Shown in pieces: positions 20,862-32,025 of a DNA stretch of 64,000 nt. Source of the stretch: Neoceratodus forsteri (taxonomy: Eukaryota; Chordata; Ceratodontiformes; Ceratodontidae). Made by a program: the position numbers and the translations under genes. The stretch spans positions 612,813,501 through 612,877,500 of the forward strand of contig CM057456.1 of NCBI GenBank assembly GCA_016271365.2. Direction: 5' to 3'. The notes beneath the pieces were generated by a model that saw only the letters and a list, made by a program, of their open reading frames with translations, was not told where the DNA came from and ran no database searches. Position 1 is the first letter of the stretch; every line of letters begins with the position of its first letter.

Positions 20862-21966
20862 GTGTATGCATCCCTGCTTGTTGATGTAAAATACCACCGA
20901 CGTGTTGTCTGTCTGAATAAGGAGGTGGCCGGATTAGAGAAATAGAGCCAGAGCCTTTAGGGCATACAGGACCGCTGTGAGTTCGAGCACACTGATATGC
21001 AGTTTCACTTCTAATGGAGACCACAGCCCTCGAGTCCTGTGGGTTCCCAAGTGAGCCCCCCCCAATCCAGTCCAGGACGCGTCTGTGGTAAGTGTCTGGA
21101 CAGAACTGTCTGGCTGGATGGGGAGTCCTCGGCAAAGATGCTGAGGAGACGCACACCAGCAGAGTTCGAGACGAACTGGCTCCGAGATTCTGACTGGCAA
21201 GTCCAAGTCATCCCTGGTCTGGTCCCATTGGACCCAAAGCGCCCACTGAATGGTGCGCATTTGTAGCCTGGCGAAGGGGACCGAGACCAGTGCCCCAGCA
21301 GCCAGAGACTAGACCTGGCTAGAACCACGGAGCCTGAAAAACCTTGGGACGTCAGAGCCTGAATGCACTCTGCCCTGTCTGCAGGGAGAAAAACTTTCCC
21401 CAAAGTGGTATCCAACAGAGCGCCTATAAATTGAAGACGCTGAGGGAAAAAGCTGAGATTTTTCTGGATTTACAGTGATCCCCAGATGCCAACAGAGGGA
21501 GAGCATGGCCAGGATGGTCTCCCAAAGGCGGGACTTGGACAGGGCCAAGAGGAACCAATTGTCAAGATAAGGGAACAAAAAGTGACCGTCTCGGTGCAGG
21601 GCCACTGCAATGACGGCGAGGCACTTGGTGAAGACTCTGGGAGCAGAGGAAAGAACCCTGAACTGATAGGCCTGACCCTCGAACTTGAACATCAGGAATC
21701 TCCGATGACTGTGGCAAACAGGAATGTGAAGGTAGGCATCCTGCATGTCCAGAGACGCCAGCCAATCCCTCACCTATAGGAAGGGGAGGAGATTCGGAAA
21801 AGACGCCATACAGAATCTGTGATAAGCGACCTATTGGTTGAAGTCGCTGAGGTCCAAGATTGGCCGCAAGTCCCCAGACTACTTGGGAGCCAAGAAGATG
21901 CAGGAGTAAAACCCAGAGTCCCCTTCTGCCTCCGGGACGCACTCTATGTCCTTGTTTAGGAGAGAC
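20862..21966 (-). pseudogene. pol: DIRS reverse transcriptase palm and RNase H start (copy A)
   Basis: Middle part of the copy A polyprotein. Minus strand from 21958: a finger block ending GFYSCIFLAPK and LRPILDLSDFN (~21900-21840), the palm block WLASLDMQDAYLHIPVCHSH (~21770) and RFLMFKFEGQAYQFRVL (~21690), then the catalytic box FPYLDNWFLLALSKS (~21560). The second Asp of the usual YLDD is Asn here, which would impair polymerase activity. RNase H follows with LTTDASWTGLGGAHLG (~21090), LELTAVLYALKAL (~20970) and NTSVVFYINKQGCIH (~20880), where it is cut by DIRS B. It continues at 9699. Confidence 0.83.
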
Positions 21967-22871
21967 CAGGGCTTGACAAATCCTATAGCCCGACATCCCG
22001 GGCTATCATTTTAAACTCTGGGACAAGCACTTTCATGAGAGTTAATTGTCCACGGACAAGTATGGTTTTAAAAAACAAACAAACAAAAAAATTCTTTTGC
22101 AGTTGCTTTAAACTTTCCAGCAGGGTGCGTGCGCTAGTGGGTTGTGAGTCCCGATCGGTCTGGTGGTCATGTTACACATAGATCAACGGGTGCTGATCCG
22201 CATGATGAGACACCAGAAGAGCGTCCGGCCAAGACGAGGGAAAGCGCGAACAGGGAATATGGGGAATGAGTTGCTGGCAAATAGTCATCGGACCAGCCAG
22301 CACTAAAACTGAAAATCGGGTCTGTCATACCGCCAAGGGGTAAGTGAGACCCAATGGCTGTGGCAGTGACGGGGGTCAGAGGTGCACTTTCACTTCATTG
22401 TAGCTGCTGCAGTGTAGAGGACGCATGACTGATCGTATAAGCCTGGTATGCTCTGCAGAACAAAAAAAAAAAAAAAACTTCTTGCCCATTTTACTAGGGA
22501 TGGGAACTTTGTACACAGGAATAAAAACATTTTAGGGTGGCATGGAAAGAAATACTGACAGGTGTTCAGAGGGTGCCTGGAGTGATGGTAATGCGTAATG
22601 AACCGGGGTAGGAAAGGGCGGGAGGCATGGGGTGCAGTAATATCTGCCTGTCAGCCTACTGCAGAGCACACTGTGCAGACTCAGACTCCGTTTTACTTTT
22701 TTTTTTTTTTTACTTTAAATAAATCTGCCCCCTCAAAAAAAAAAACAAAAAAAAAAAACAACACTATAGGACTGACCTCAAAAGGGAAGAATGTTTGTTG
22801 GTGTTGGATTGGGCAAAGTTTGGGACCGTCCAGACAGACACAGAGAAGAGGGACACTGAGCAGCAGTAAAG

Positions 22872-22914
<43 letters not shown>

Positions 22915-23910
22915 AGAACAGAGAGACAGTTTAAAGCTAGCAATTCCAGAAGTGAGCAAATAAAAAGCAATGAAAGAAAACAAACTGCTCTAAGGGATAA
23001 AATTAAAGAAAGGGAGGATAGAGTTAGGGATTTGTAGAATAAACTGCAGAAAAGGCAACAACTTCAACAATCAACTGACTAAACAGAGCAATCCCCCAGA
23101 AAAAGGACTGGGAGTCAGAGGGAGATTCACATAGGGGAGAAGGATTGGGCTTTGTTGTTGCCATAAGAAAACTAAGGGGTACTGTGTTATCACAGCTCAA
23201 CATCTGGCAAAAAATAAAATAAAAGGCTAGTCTAGGGAGATATATATTTAAGAAAGGGGATGGAAGAGGGAGGGTTCGGATTTAAAAGGTGTACTAAGCT
23301 GCAGATAAAGTTAACAAATTCAGCTTTAACCAACATAACTGTTTATTTCTTTATCCCGTCCCAATCCAATTCCACTGTGACTGCATCCTGTCTTGCTTAG
23401 TTTAGCAGCCTGGCCCTGCTACGTAAAAGACAATTTTTTTTTTTTTTTTTTTTTTTATAGTGTCTTGTCTGTTCCCTTTCCCTCCTCTTCTTGACTACCC
23501 ATACCACCACAAAATAAACACACCACACAGTGACTTTACAGAATAGATTTTGTTAGCATCATAAAACAGTAACTACATATATACATACATTGTTCTAAAT
23601 TATTATCCTGACCTACTAGTACGCATGTTAGTTTGCTGAACTTTGTTCTGGGATTGGCACTTGTCTTACACTTCCATGTCCACCTGTATTAATTTAACGG
23701 AAAAACATAATTTTTCCTGTTTTCCAGTAGTCACAGCTACATATTATTCATAGTACAACCCCCTACACCATGTATTTTGTTGCTATACAAGTTTTCCTTA
23801 AATTACAGCCTTACAAACATGGACTACCACTCGCAACATTGGGACTACCATTTTTGGCTAGGCCACTTGTCCCTGGGCTAGCATGTAATTTTAAAATTTG
23901 TCAACCCCTG
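21967..23910. mobile_element. hAT-type DNA transposon, probably non-autonomous, 1944 bp
   Basis: Inserted in the DIRS A pol gene. Ends are inverted: CAGGGCTTGACAAAT on the left and ATTTGTCAACCCCTG on the right (14 of 15 positions pair). It is flanked by a perfect 8-bp target duplication, GGAGAGAC, at 21959-21966 and 23911-23918, which is the hAT hallmark. I see no transposase: the interior has no long conserved reading frame and contains poly-A and poly-T runs, a GA microsatellite and AT-rich DNA. Confidence 0.88.
22876..22911. repeat. (GA)n microsatellite
   Basis: About 18 uninterrupted GA units inside the hAT element. Confidence 0.97.
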
Positions 23911-23918
23911 GGAGAGAC

Positions 23919-24150
23919 TGGATCTCCCGTCTGATGGGAGGCCTGTGGTCTCTCGGGTAGTAGGCAGGGGGTGTCTGTCCGCTGGCAGAGACTCGAACTC
24001 TATGGAGTGCCCAAACTCCCCGAGGTCGAGGACCCATCTGCTGGAGGTCACTTCTCTCCAAGCAGGATGGCGTAGAGAGAAACGACCTCCCACCCGCTCT
24101 CCACATGACAGGTCTGGGAGGGGAGGGTCGTTTGTATAGTCAGGTGGAAC
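23919..24150 (-). pseudogene. pol: DIRS reverse transcriptase, N-terminal segment (copy A, right of hAT)
   Basis: RT entry segment of copy A: VGGRFSLRHPAWREVTSSRW followed by VLDLGEFGHSIEFES (~24080-24000) and then DGRSSLSQGL (~23930). It resumes at 21958 with SLLNKDIE after removal of the hAT element and one target copy. The pattern matches the GGRL...W..LT(S/D)RWVL motif of DIRS and other LTR-like RTs. Confidence 0.8.
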
Positions 24151-26468
24151 AAAGGGGCAGGAGAGCGGCTGCTGGTGGTCTAGCCTGTCTAGAAGGGGCG
24201 GAGGCAGAGCCTCGCTGACCCCCTCATCGACCAAAACCACCCCGCTGTGCATGATGCTGAGCACCGGGTTGCTGAGACTGGTTTCCCCCTCTGCCACGAA
24301 AAACCGGGCAGACGAAAACGCTCCCATTTCGGGCAATACATAGACTGCATCGTACGGACTGCTTTGCCAGAGTCCTGCAGTCCAACAATAATCTTCTCTG
24401 TGTCTTCACCTAAGAGCACAGAGCCCTTGAAAGGGGCATCCAGAAGTGTAGTCTGCACCTCTGGGTTGAACCCGGAGCCAGGAGTGGCGCCAAAGGCAAA
24501 TTCCAGTAGCGGCAGCCCTCGCTGAAGTGTCCCCAGAGTCGTACGCAGCTCGAAGAACATGGGTACCCACGTCCAAGCCCATCTGTAACAGTTTCTCAAG
24601 CTCTGTCCTTTGAGGACAGTCAGGCAAACCTTGCAGAATGTCCAATCCTTGGTCCCAAAGGGCATTCTAGAATTGGACCATGCGAGTCAAAAAATTTAGA
24701 CTCTGAATACAGCAGGTGGCAGTTGAGTACACCCTGCGACCGAAAGAGTCTAGCTGCTTAGACTCCCTGTCTGGCGACTGGGTACTTAGGTGCTTCGGCC
24801 TCTGCAAATGATCATGCGTGGCCGAAACGACCACGGAATCAGCCATGAGGTGTTCGACCAGGTAAGAATGATCCTTGGGGGCCCGGTACAAGCGGTCAGC
24901 CTTCTTGGACACTGCCGAGGATGCGTGTGGATGCCTCCAGGTAGCATGGGTAATGTCCTGGAAAGTGTCCACTGGGGCAGAATGACCATGGGCTTGGGGT
25001 CCTTCTGGCATAAGTATTTTGCCAGGCGAAAGCGTTCAGGGTCCAGGACCTCCGTATCCCAGCCCATGTTCTCCTGGATATGCCACATAACCTCCAGAAA
25101 ACTGGGGTCATCGGGAGGAGACTTAGGTTGGTCCTCCGTGTCGCCAGGGAACGAGCCCGGGTCTGAATCAGGGTATGAGTCCGATTCACCTTAGGCAGAA
25201 GAGGAGGACGACGAAACCCTACGTCTCCTCTTGTGCCTAGGCCATGAAAGTGAAGGACAGCGAGAGGAGGAATGAGACCTAGTCCTCTTGCGCTTCCTGG
25301 GGCTGGCAGGTGATTTGTCACCCTCATTTCCTGAAGGGACAGGTGTGATCTTCCCATCAGGCTGAGGCACAGGGGAAGCAGGGCCAACAACATCCTGTTT
25401 TATTGTCTCCCACCAATGAGCAAAAAGCTCCTTGATCTGGGACATCCCCAGTTTAGGGAATTCTGGCCAGAGAGGCGATGTCTGTCGGACGGCAGGAGGA
25501 CCGGCGTCTGTTAGGACTGGAGTTGGTATGACAGGTGATGCTGGAGTAATCTCGTCAGCGACGTCTTGCAAGTCTGGCGTCGGGTGGACCGGCAAAAGGT
25601 CCCAAGGCGACGGAGAGACAGACGACTGCTGCGGGGCAGCCTTGTCCGGCACCAGAGTAGGCGGGGGAGCGACCAGTGTCAGTACAGAAGTCACCTCAGA
25701 CGGACAACCTTTAGCCGAAGGCGGTGGAGGGAGGTTGGAGGAAGAGGCTTTAGAAGGCCGGTCAGCCTTGTGCTTCTCGGGGCGGTGTCGGTCTGACTCT
25801 ACGGACGGACACGGTCATGCCTATGTTTAGGCGGCAAGGAAGAGGCCCGAGAAGCAGAGTGGCCCAATGGTAGCTTAGCCTACCAGGGGTTGACCGAAGC
25901 AGAGGGAGAGGACTGCTTACCTGAGAGAGGCACGGAACTGGAGTCTGAGTGCCTCCTGTGTCCAGAGAAGACCGAACTGGAAGGCTTCTTAGAAGAACCA
26001 GCATCCGCGGGCTTAGATGCCGCCGTGGAACCCGAATCAGACGTCCGGATAGGCTGCAAGGCGAGCACCTTGGAGAAAAGAGGCTGGAGGCTTCAGGTAA
26101 GTAAGCCGTGCCTCATGTCCAGAGGAGCCGGAACGACCAGTGGAGTTGGAAGACCTAGGCCTGGACAGCGAGCGGTCACGCTCCCGACAGCGGTGCTTCT
26201 CCTTTCCTTTTTGAGGAGTCGGGGAGCGAGACTCCCTCCCAGAGGACGAATCCTGATGCATCTGGGCCAGTTGCTGCTGTACTAGATAGGCCTGAAGCAA
26301 CTTCTGTCTATGGATCCTGTTGCGACTGTTGAAGGCCTGACAATGGATACAGGCGTCGGTATCGCAGTCTGGGCCCAGGAAAAAGACGCAGGAAGGATGA
26401 CCGAACTTGGCAGGCATCTGCCGCCCACAAGAGCACTTGTTACGGTGCCCGGTTGAGATGGAGGACAT
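24150..26468 (-). pseudogene. gag: DIRS gag protein (copy A)
   Basis: Gag of the copy A subfamily. Start ATG at 26466-26468 (MSSISTGHRNKCSCGRQMP). The N-terminus has a Cys/His cluster (KCSCGRQMPAKFGHPSCVFF, then DTDACIHCQAFNSRNR), equivalent to that of B but diverged. A Ser/Arg-rich segment follows (ERDRSLSRPRSSNSTGRSGS), then a long Pro/Ser-rich linker with a basic RKRKRTRSHSSSR patch (~25290). The core at 24645-24190 contains AAATGICLWRHSWLRVQPRG and LLDAPFKGSVLLGEDTEK, matching the MATSVAFRRLAWLR and VVGNSLFG blocks of B. Several frameshifts are present. It is roughly 770 codons, longer than in B, C and D. Confidence 0.78.
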
Positions 26469-26586
26469 ACGTCGTTGAAATAGAGAAAAAAATTACAAAT
26501 GGAACTGTTCTAGAGGCTGAGGAACCCATAGGCGAGCCGAGAGCCAACTAGCAAGTTGCCACGGCAGAAAGAACTGGAGCAAGTGG

Positions 26587-26651
26587 GGACCGCCTACGCC
26601 CTTTATACTACGTGACGTCGGGGGTGGGGCCGACACCGGGTAGGCGGTCCC
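26587..26651 (-). promoter_or_regulatory. Putative DIRS A promoter within an inverted repeat
   Basis: Upstream of copy A gag. On the minus strand a TATA-like agtataaag lies at 26601-26609 and a CRE-like tgacgtcg/cgacgtca at about 26612-26619. Both are enclosed by arms ggaccgcctacgcc (26587-26600) and gggtaggcggtcc (26638-26650), which are inverse complements. Distance from the TATA to the gag ATG is about 135 bp. Promoter activity is inference from motifs. Confidence 0.5.
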
Positions 26652-26669
26652 ACGTCAGTACTGCTAGAG

Positions 26670-27360
26670 AAAAAGAAATGCCGAGATCTGCCGCCAGGTG
26701 GCGTCAGTCCTACATATGTGTTACCTGCTGCAAGAGCTTCCTCTCGAAGTAAGATCCATGTATATCTCCATTACCCATGTTTGATCAGTGAACATTTCTG
26801 CTACACACCACCTCTTCTGGCAGATTATTCCACCATGATACCACCCCTCCGAGAATCAAACTCTCCGTTTTCCAATTTTTGAAATTTGGCTTCCCTTATA
26901 CCATAAAACTAGTTATTTTCACACAGAGTCATTTTAGGATTAACACAAATGCAACCATAATTGTGAAACTTTAAATGTAGTGCTACATCAGCACCACATT
27001 CACTATCATGGAAAAAGTGTCAATACGGCTAATAAGCACAAATTTATTTTCACGATAATTAGTACCTCAGCAAAAATAGAGAATATCTGACAGTGAAAAT
27101 TTCTAGTTTTACAGAACTTCATGAACACCTTCCACTTGGGCCTTACTGACTTCTTTACTTCTGCCATGAACCACACTGTTCTTTGACCTTCCCCCCCTTC
27201 ACTACCTACTCAACTGAGCTTTCTGCACCCTCTTGCATTAATGCTTCCTATTTTTTTTTCTACTCCCTGTAACTGTCCTATTGACTCAATGCGCCCCCCC
27301 CAAAGTCCCCATATTTTGTCAAAATCTGCCTTTCTGAACTCCCATACCTTAACTGTATTC
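26670..27360. other. Unassigned flanking sequence
   Basis: AT-rich DNA without a recognised gene or repeat. The right end of DIRS A must lie near its start but its terminus could not be identified. Confidence 0.4.
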
Positions 27361-27367
27361 CGGGGAA

Positions 27368-27790
27368 CAGATAAGGGGAGTAAAGGAGTATTTTACTACT
27401 GTTTTTGACTGAAATATTCCCACTTTGATTTTACAAAGTTTTTTCCTACCCTGCAAATTTACAGTATGTGGTACACATGTACAAAGTTGGCAGTACCTTG
27501 AGATGCTAGTAGCCATGACACTGCACAGGAACCTGTAGAGGTGGGGACAGGAGTTGCTCACTGGCTGTTTAGAAGGATTGTTGCAACATAATGTTAAAAA
27601 TAAGGTCACAGTACGATTCCGCAGCAGTATTAGGCAGTCAGTGACTGCAGGCATCCAGTGGGATTGAGACTTGGTTTAGATGCGGGGAGTAAGAAATGGG
27701 TCAGTGGATGACAGTACTACCGTTTGGATGAAAATACTACCAGGTGTAAGAAGGTAGTAGTAAATACTTCAGAGTCCTAAATCGGACCAC
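27368..27790 (+). repeat. Dispersed repeat family R1, copy 1
   Basis: About 420 bp similar along its length to 41602-41914 plus 42558-42745. Shared landmarks include cagataagg(g/a)gagtaaag at the start, gttgctcactggctg in the middle and agtaaatacttc..agtcctaaa near the end. Family unknown; both copies lie next to other transposons. Confidence 0.7.
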
Positions 27791-27794
27791 TGAC

Positions 27795-28430
27795 TGTATT
27801 ATCCCTTTTGTGGTCCCTTTTTGGCCCTCCAACCTCACTGACATGTGGTCACTGGACCCTAGGCGGTTCCGGGAATACTACATTTTGGATCCTCTCACTG
27901 TTAGTAAGCACCAAATCTGGTAAAGCCCCCTATATTGTCGGGCCCTTGACCAGTTGTACAAGGAATGCCTCTTGGCATGCATCTACCAGGAGCCCGGTTC
28001 CTAGTACTTGCCATGGTCAGAACTTGCCAGTCCACACCCTGAAGTCCACTACTAGGACCACCTCCCCTAAACTGGCCACCATTCTTAGAGCCTCCTCCAG
28101 TTCTTTATTCTGCCTTTTGGTCCACTCCTGTTGGTCTGTAGTTTTTCCGACTGCCCAAGCTGCTATCCCCTCGTTTATATAAAGCACTATACCACCTCCA
28201 CTACCCTTTTTTCTGTCCTTCCTGAAAAGCGAGTATTCTGGTATAGACATGTCCCATTCGTAGTTGCTCATATCTTGCGATAGCCACCAGGTGAATATTT
28301 TCTTCCCAGACCACACGTGCAGTTCCAGCATTTTGTTGCAACGACCCCTTGCCTTGGCACACATCATTCTTCAACCACTGGTCTATCGCCTTACCCTGTA
28401 TATGGTTATGTTTCATGGTTTGGTGGAGAT
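27795..28430 (-). pseudogene. CR1-like LINE, endonuclease-domain fragment
   Basis: Fragment of the apurinic-type endonuclease of a LINE ORF2. On the minus strand: TWWLSQDMSNYEWDMSIPEY (~28290), SLFRKDRKKGSGGGIVLYINEGIAAW (~28210-28150), a VVLVVDFRVW block (~28050) equivalent to the GDFN motif, and a DLVLTNSERI-like segment (~27900). It matches the corresponding region of the LINE at 61200-61720. Both ends are truncated. Confidence 0.75.
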
Positions 28431-29884
28431 TGTCTTACAAAAATGCAATGAATAAAAATGTAGCAGCAGCAATTCCAACTCCTAAACTATCAAAAAATAC
28501 TTAACCCCCCCAATACCAACATACATTTCACATATTACACAATTCAGATAAATAAAACTAAGCAGCAACAGTAAACAATGTGTCATTGCATAGCAAAATC
28601 TAAACAGTTTGTAATCAGGAGTAAAATAAGAAAACATTCAAGGTTGGGGCCCAGTATATTTTCACCAAATCCAATTGACTGATGCGCCAAGATGTTCTAC
28701 AGCAGTCGTTCGGTGAAGTCTTGCTGATGAAGCACAAGGATCACTGATTGGGTATACAACCGCAGCAGTAGTGTTATGTGACCAGCAGTAAGGGGGTACT
28801 GAGCACCTGTTCTATGGTCTAATTCATCTACCCACACTTCCCAAGTCACTCAAAATAGTAATACCTCCTCCAAGGAGTAGGTGCTTCAATAAGCAGCCTT
28901 CTCCCTCATCTTCCCAGAAGGGCAGTCAAGCTTCGTTTCACATACTATATAAAGGCATTCTAAGCTTTATAAATCCACTATTTACATTTAAAACTAGTCT
29001 ATATAGTCGAAGGGGTGCCCATTCTTTCTTATTCAGATATTGATAACCTCTCAGTCCACTGGTGCACTGGTTTTAATGTACTGGTAAACTCAAGCTGCAT
29101 CTTAATTTCAGACTTTAATGCAAGCCCTATCACAGTGAAGAAAATACCCATGTGCAGAAGTCATTTATGTTGAAGTGCTAATTCACAATCAAGAACCTGA
29201 TGAAATTCCTATGGACCTGTTTGATCTAGATGTGAAGATATGCTTCCTTCAGGTTGCTCAACACCAAGTAAACACCAAGAGAAATCAGTCATAGGAGAAT
29301 TTGGAGACTCTACATTTAAATAAGATGCACTTACAAAAAAATTATGCCCCATGAAATTAAACACTGGTCAAAACACCCCTGATATTTGGCAATTTATTTG
29401 CTCAGGATAACCCAAGCCGAGATGCAGTGTCTAATTTTCACTAGGGGCCTGTTTTTACCCATTTGCTGAGTGGTCCGAACCACTGGTAGGTTTAGAACTT
29501 GCTCTGGGTCATACAGAAAGTGGCTCTGGTGGGATTTAAAACTTTTTGTTGTTGGTTTCCAAGCCCGTGCTCTAGCCAATGTTTCCTCATTTGATTACTG
29601 TAACCTTGCGGATCCTGTCATTTACGTTAAGTGTCTGGGGGCAGCAATTGTGCCTCCCGCTGCAGGCTGCTTGGCATTTTTCGGTTCACAGAAGTTAAAA
29701 GTAAGGAAAAGATCTTGATACAGAAGGGATAAGCTTTCTATATCATGTTACTAAAATAAAGGTCTGGAATGCCCACCATACACTCCCTAGCCTATTTTCA
29801 AAAGGGTTATTTTGGCCCAAATGCAACAAAAAGGAATTTTTCTATGATGGATGCAGGGAAAGTAAGCCTAAATCCCATTTGTCC
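28430..29884. other. Unassigned intergenic sequence
   Basis: AT-rich, with no recognisable gene, RNA or transposon feature. Confidence 0.4.
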
Positions 29885-29892
29885 ACCGAAGG

Positions 29893-30056
29893 CAGGGGTG
29901 TGCAAATCCTATTGCCCCCTATCCGGGGCAAGTAAATTTCCTTGAAGAGCAAGTACAAAGAGAGAGCTAATTTCATTGTAACTAATAGGGGCAAGTGAAA
30001 ATTCAGCTACAGTCATGGCTGGGCAAGTCCTAAAAGTTTTGATTTGAACACCCCTG
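29893..30056. mobile_element. hAT MITE, 164 bp
   Basis: Terminal inverted repeats CAGGGGTGTGCAAATC and GATTTGAACACCCCTG pair over 15 of 16 bases. The flanks are accgaagg (29885-29892) and actgaagg (30057-30064), an 8-bp target duplication with one mismatch. No coding capacity. Confidence 0.85.
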
Positions 30057-30064
30057 ACTGAAGG

Positions 30065-32025
30065 ACGGAGAGGGAGCAGGATCCATTGGTTCTTTTTGAT
30101 GATCTAGCTGACTTAGCCAGGACACAGCAGATGCAGCCAAATTTAGACACTAACCACCATGAACCACATCAGAGTTTGGCAAGTGGACTGAGTTTAGAAA
30201 CTGTACCCACTGTGTCCAGACAATGGATGCAGCAGGTGAAAGCTGGACATAAGCGTATTCTGGAGATGACCTGATGCATCCTAGCCTCTTCCAATCCCAA
30301 CTATAATCTCATTCTGTCACTGTAGAAGGGATCTACTTGTCTAAAGAGGAACAAGGCTATGGTTAACTTATTTTGTAGAAAAACTGAGCTTTTGGGGATC
30401 TGACCTACAAGCCTCTACCTCAGGAAAATATTCCTCTAAATGTAAAGGAACAGGAGGAGAAGGTCATTCCACTAAACTGCTGAGGCCTACTTCTGCTTCA
30501 CGCACTATGTGATCTGTTGAGAAAAAATGTTGGTAGGTCAAAACAGAAACCTCTGAGGCTCTCTGTCTTGTGGCAAGTAAAGTTTGGCCTCTCATTAACC
30601 CAACTGTCCATGTCCATCGTGAAGGGCAGATCTCCTCTAAAGAGCAACTCTGCACTTCATTACATGCTTTCATAAATGAGATGTTTCAGCTGCTGCCTTT
30701 TTTATTTATTTTTTTTTATTTTCAATGTTCCTTTCTAAGGTTTACAGCATATTTTGGTAGTCCATCTAAAAAGTCTGTATAGAAAACATTTGCCTCTCCC
30801 CAGTTAGCCTCACAGTGCCTTTGTCTATGACATCATTTTGCTTACCATGACAACTGACAGGGACGTCACAAACAGCAACTGTGTGGTTAGCAGGGGAGAG
30901 TCAGATACATTTTGAAAGACTCTGTGAATGTGCTGCATTACCTACAATATTCAGTAGACCAACAGCAGGAGAAAGTAAAAGAATAAAAAAAAAATTAATT
31001 GACCAGAAAACGAAGTTCAAACACAACTGGTATTAATCTAGAGTTTTAAAGATTTTTTTTTTTTATAATGGAGAATTGCTCTTTAAAAAGAAATGTGATA
31101 CCATTTTTCGAGCCGTTATCCGCTATCCAATGTTGAGTGAGACAGTCCTACAGTCCACGTGTGCCACAGAAATGGAGACAACTGCACAGGCTTAACTACC
31201 ACTGAAAACCAAGGCAACTACCTCACTCAATCCCCAACAGCAGTTAACACCACTTTTCCCAGGAAGAAATTCTATCAGACTTCATGTCATGTATGTTTTT
31301 ATTGCCGCCAACGTTGTGAATGGGAATTACTTACAATATGGGTAAGGGCACCCTGGTTGGCTGCACATCACCCAAATTTCAAAGTGCTAGTGAAGCCAAA
31401 ACAGGCAGACAGGAACATAAAGCAAATCTGAAGTAGTCGGTTGTACTTCATCTCTGAAGTGTTTTGCTTTTTCCTTTTGCAAAGCCTTCTGTGTGATAAT
31501 ATTGTGCTGGATGTGTGGAACAGCTCTTAGCCTGGCAGCCGCTGAGCCAACATCTCTCTCTAACCCCCCACCCCAAAACTGTATCAACGGCACTGTGATC
31601 TCACCGACCGTGACATCACAGGTGACTGACCTGTCTGCCACCGAGTGGCTGTTCCTAAGCAGCAGTGAGGTCACAGTCAATGAGGTCACAATGCTGAATA
31701 TGTAACAGAGGGATTAACAGAGTGAGACATGTTAGCTGCCAGGCAGAGTGCTGTTCCACACATCACACCTACTACCATCAACTAAACAATCTTCTAACTA
31801 AACGAAAAGGAAAAAAATTCCTCATATATAAAAGGTAATGGTTGACTGCTTTTAAAAACTAATATTAGATTTAGGCAGTACACTAGCTCTTTAAGTAATT
31901 CCAACGGTGAACATAGAAACACAGAGGAAATACAGCAGTTAGCCCTGAAAAGTCCCATGCCGCTGCCGAATAAAAATCTGCACCCCAACATTATGTAAGC
32001 AATAAGACACTATGGGGGTACGCAC
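30065..32025. other. Unassigned intergenic sequence
   Basis: No gene or transposon recognised. Contains short A and T runs only. Confidence 0.4.

Larger units (their letters stand above)
8025..26660 (-). mobile_element. DIRS-type retrotransposon, copy A (outer, oldest; interrupted by DIRS B and a hAT element)
   Basis: Element A reads on the minus strand from a promoter-like region near 26600, through gag (26468 to ~24150), the RT-RNase H polyprotein (24140-23911, 21958-20862, 9699-9052) and a tyrosine recombinase (9045-8107). It is split by DIRS B (9700-20861, itself containing DIRS C) and by a hAT element (21967-23910). Its sequence is clearly diverged from B, C and D, so it is a different DIRS subfamily. 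I could not find its inverted terminal repeats or an internal complementary region; the left end is not resolved and may lie between about 7.6 and 8.1 kb. Confidence 0.8.

Noticed and set aside
22598..22963. 121-codon open frame in the hAT element as a transposase
   Set aside because: It is low-complexity sequence through the A runs and GA microsatellite, with no hAT dimerisation or catalytic motif.
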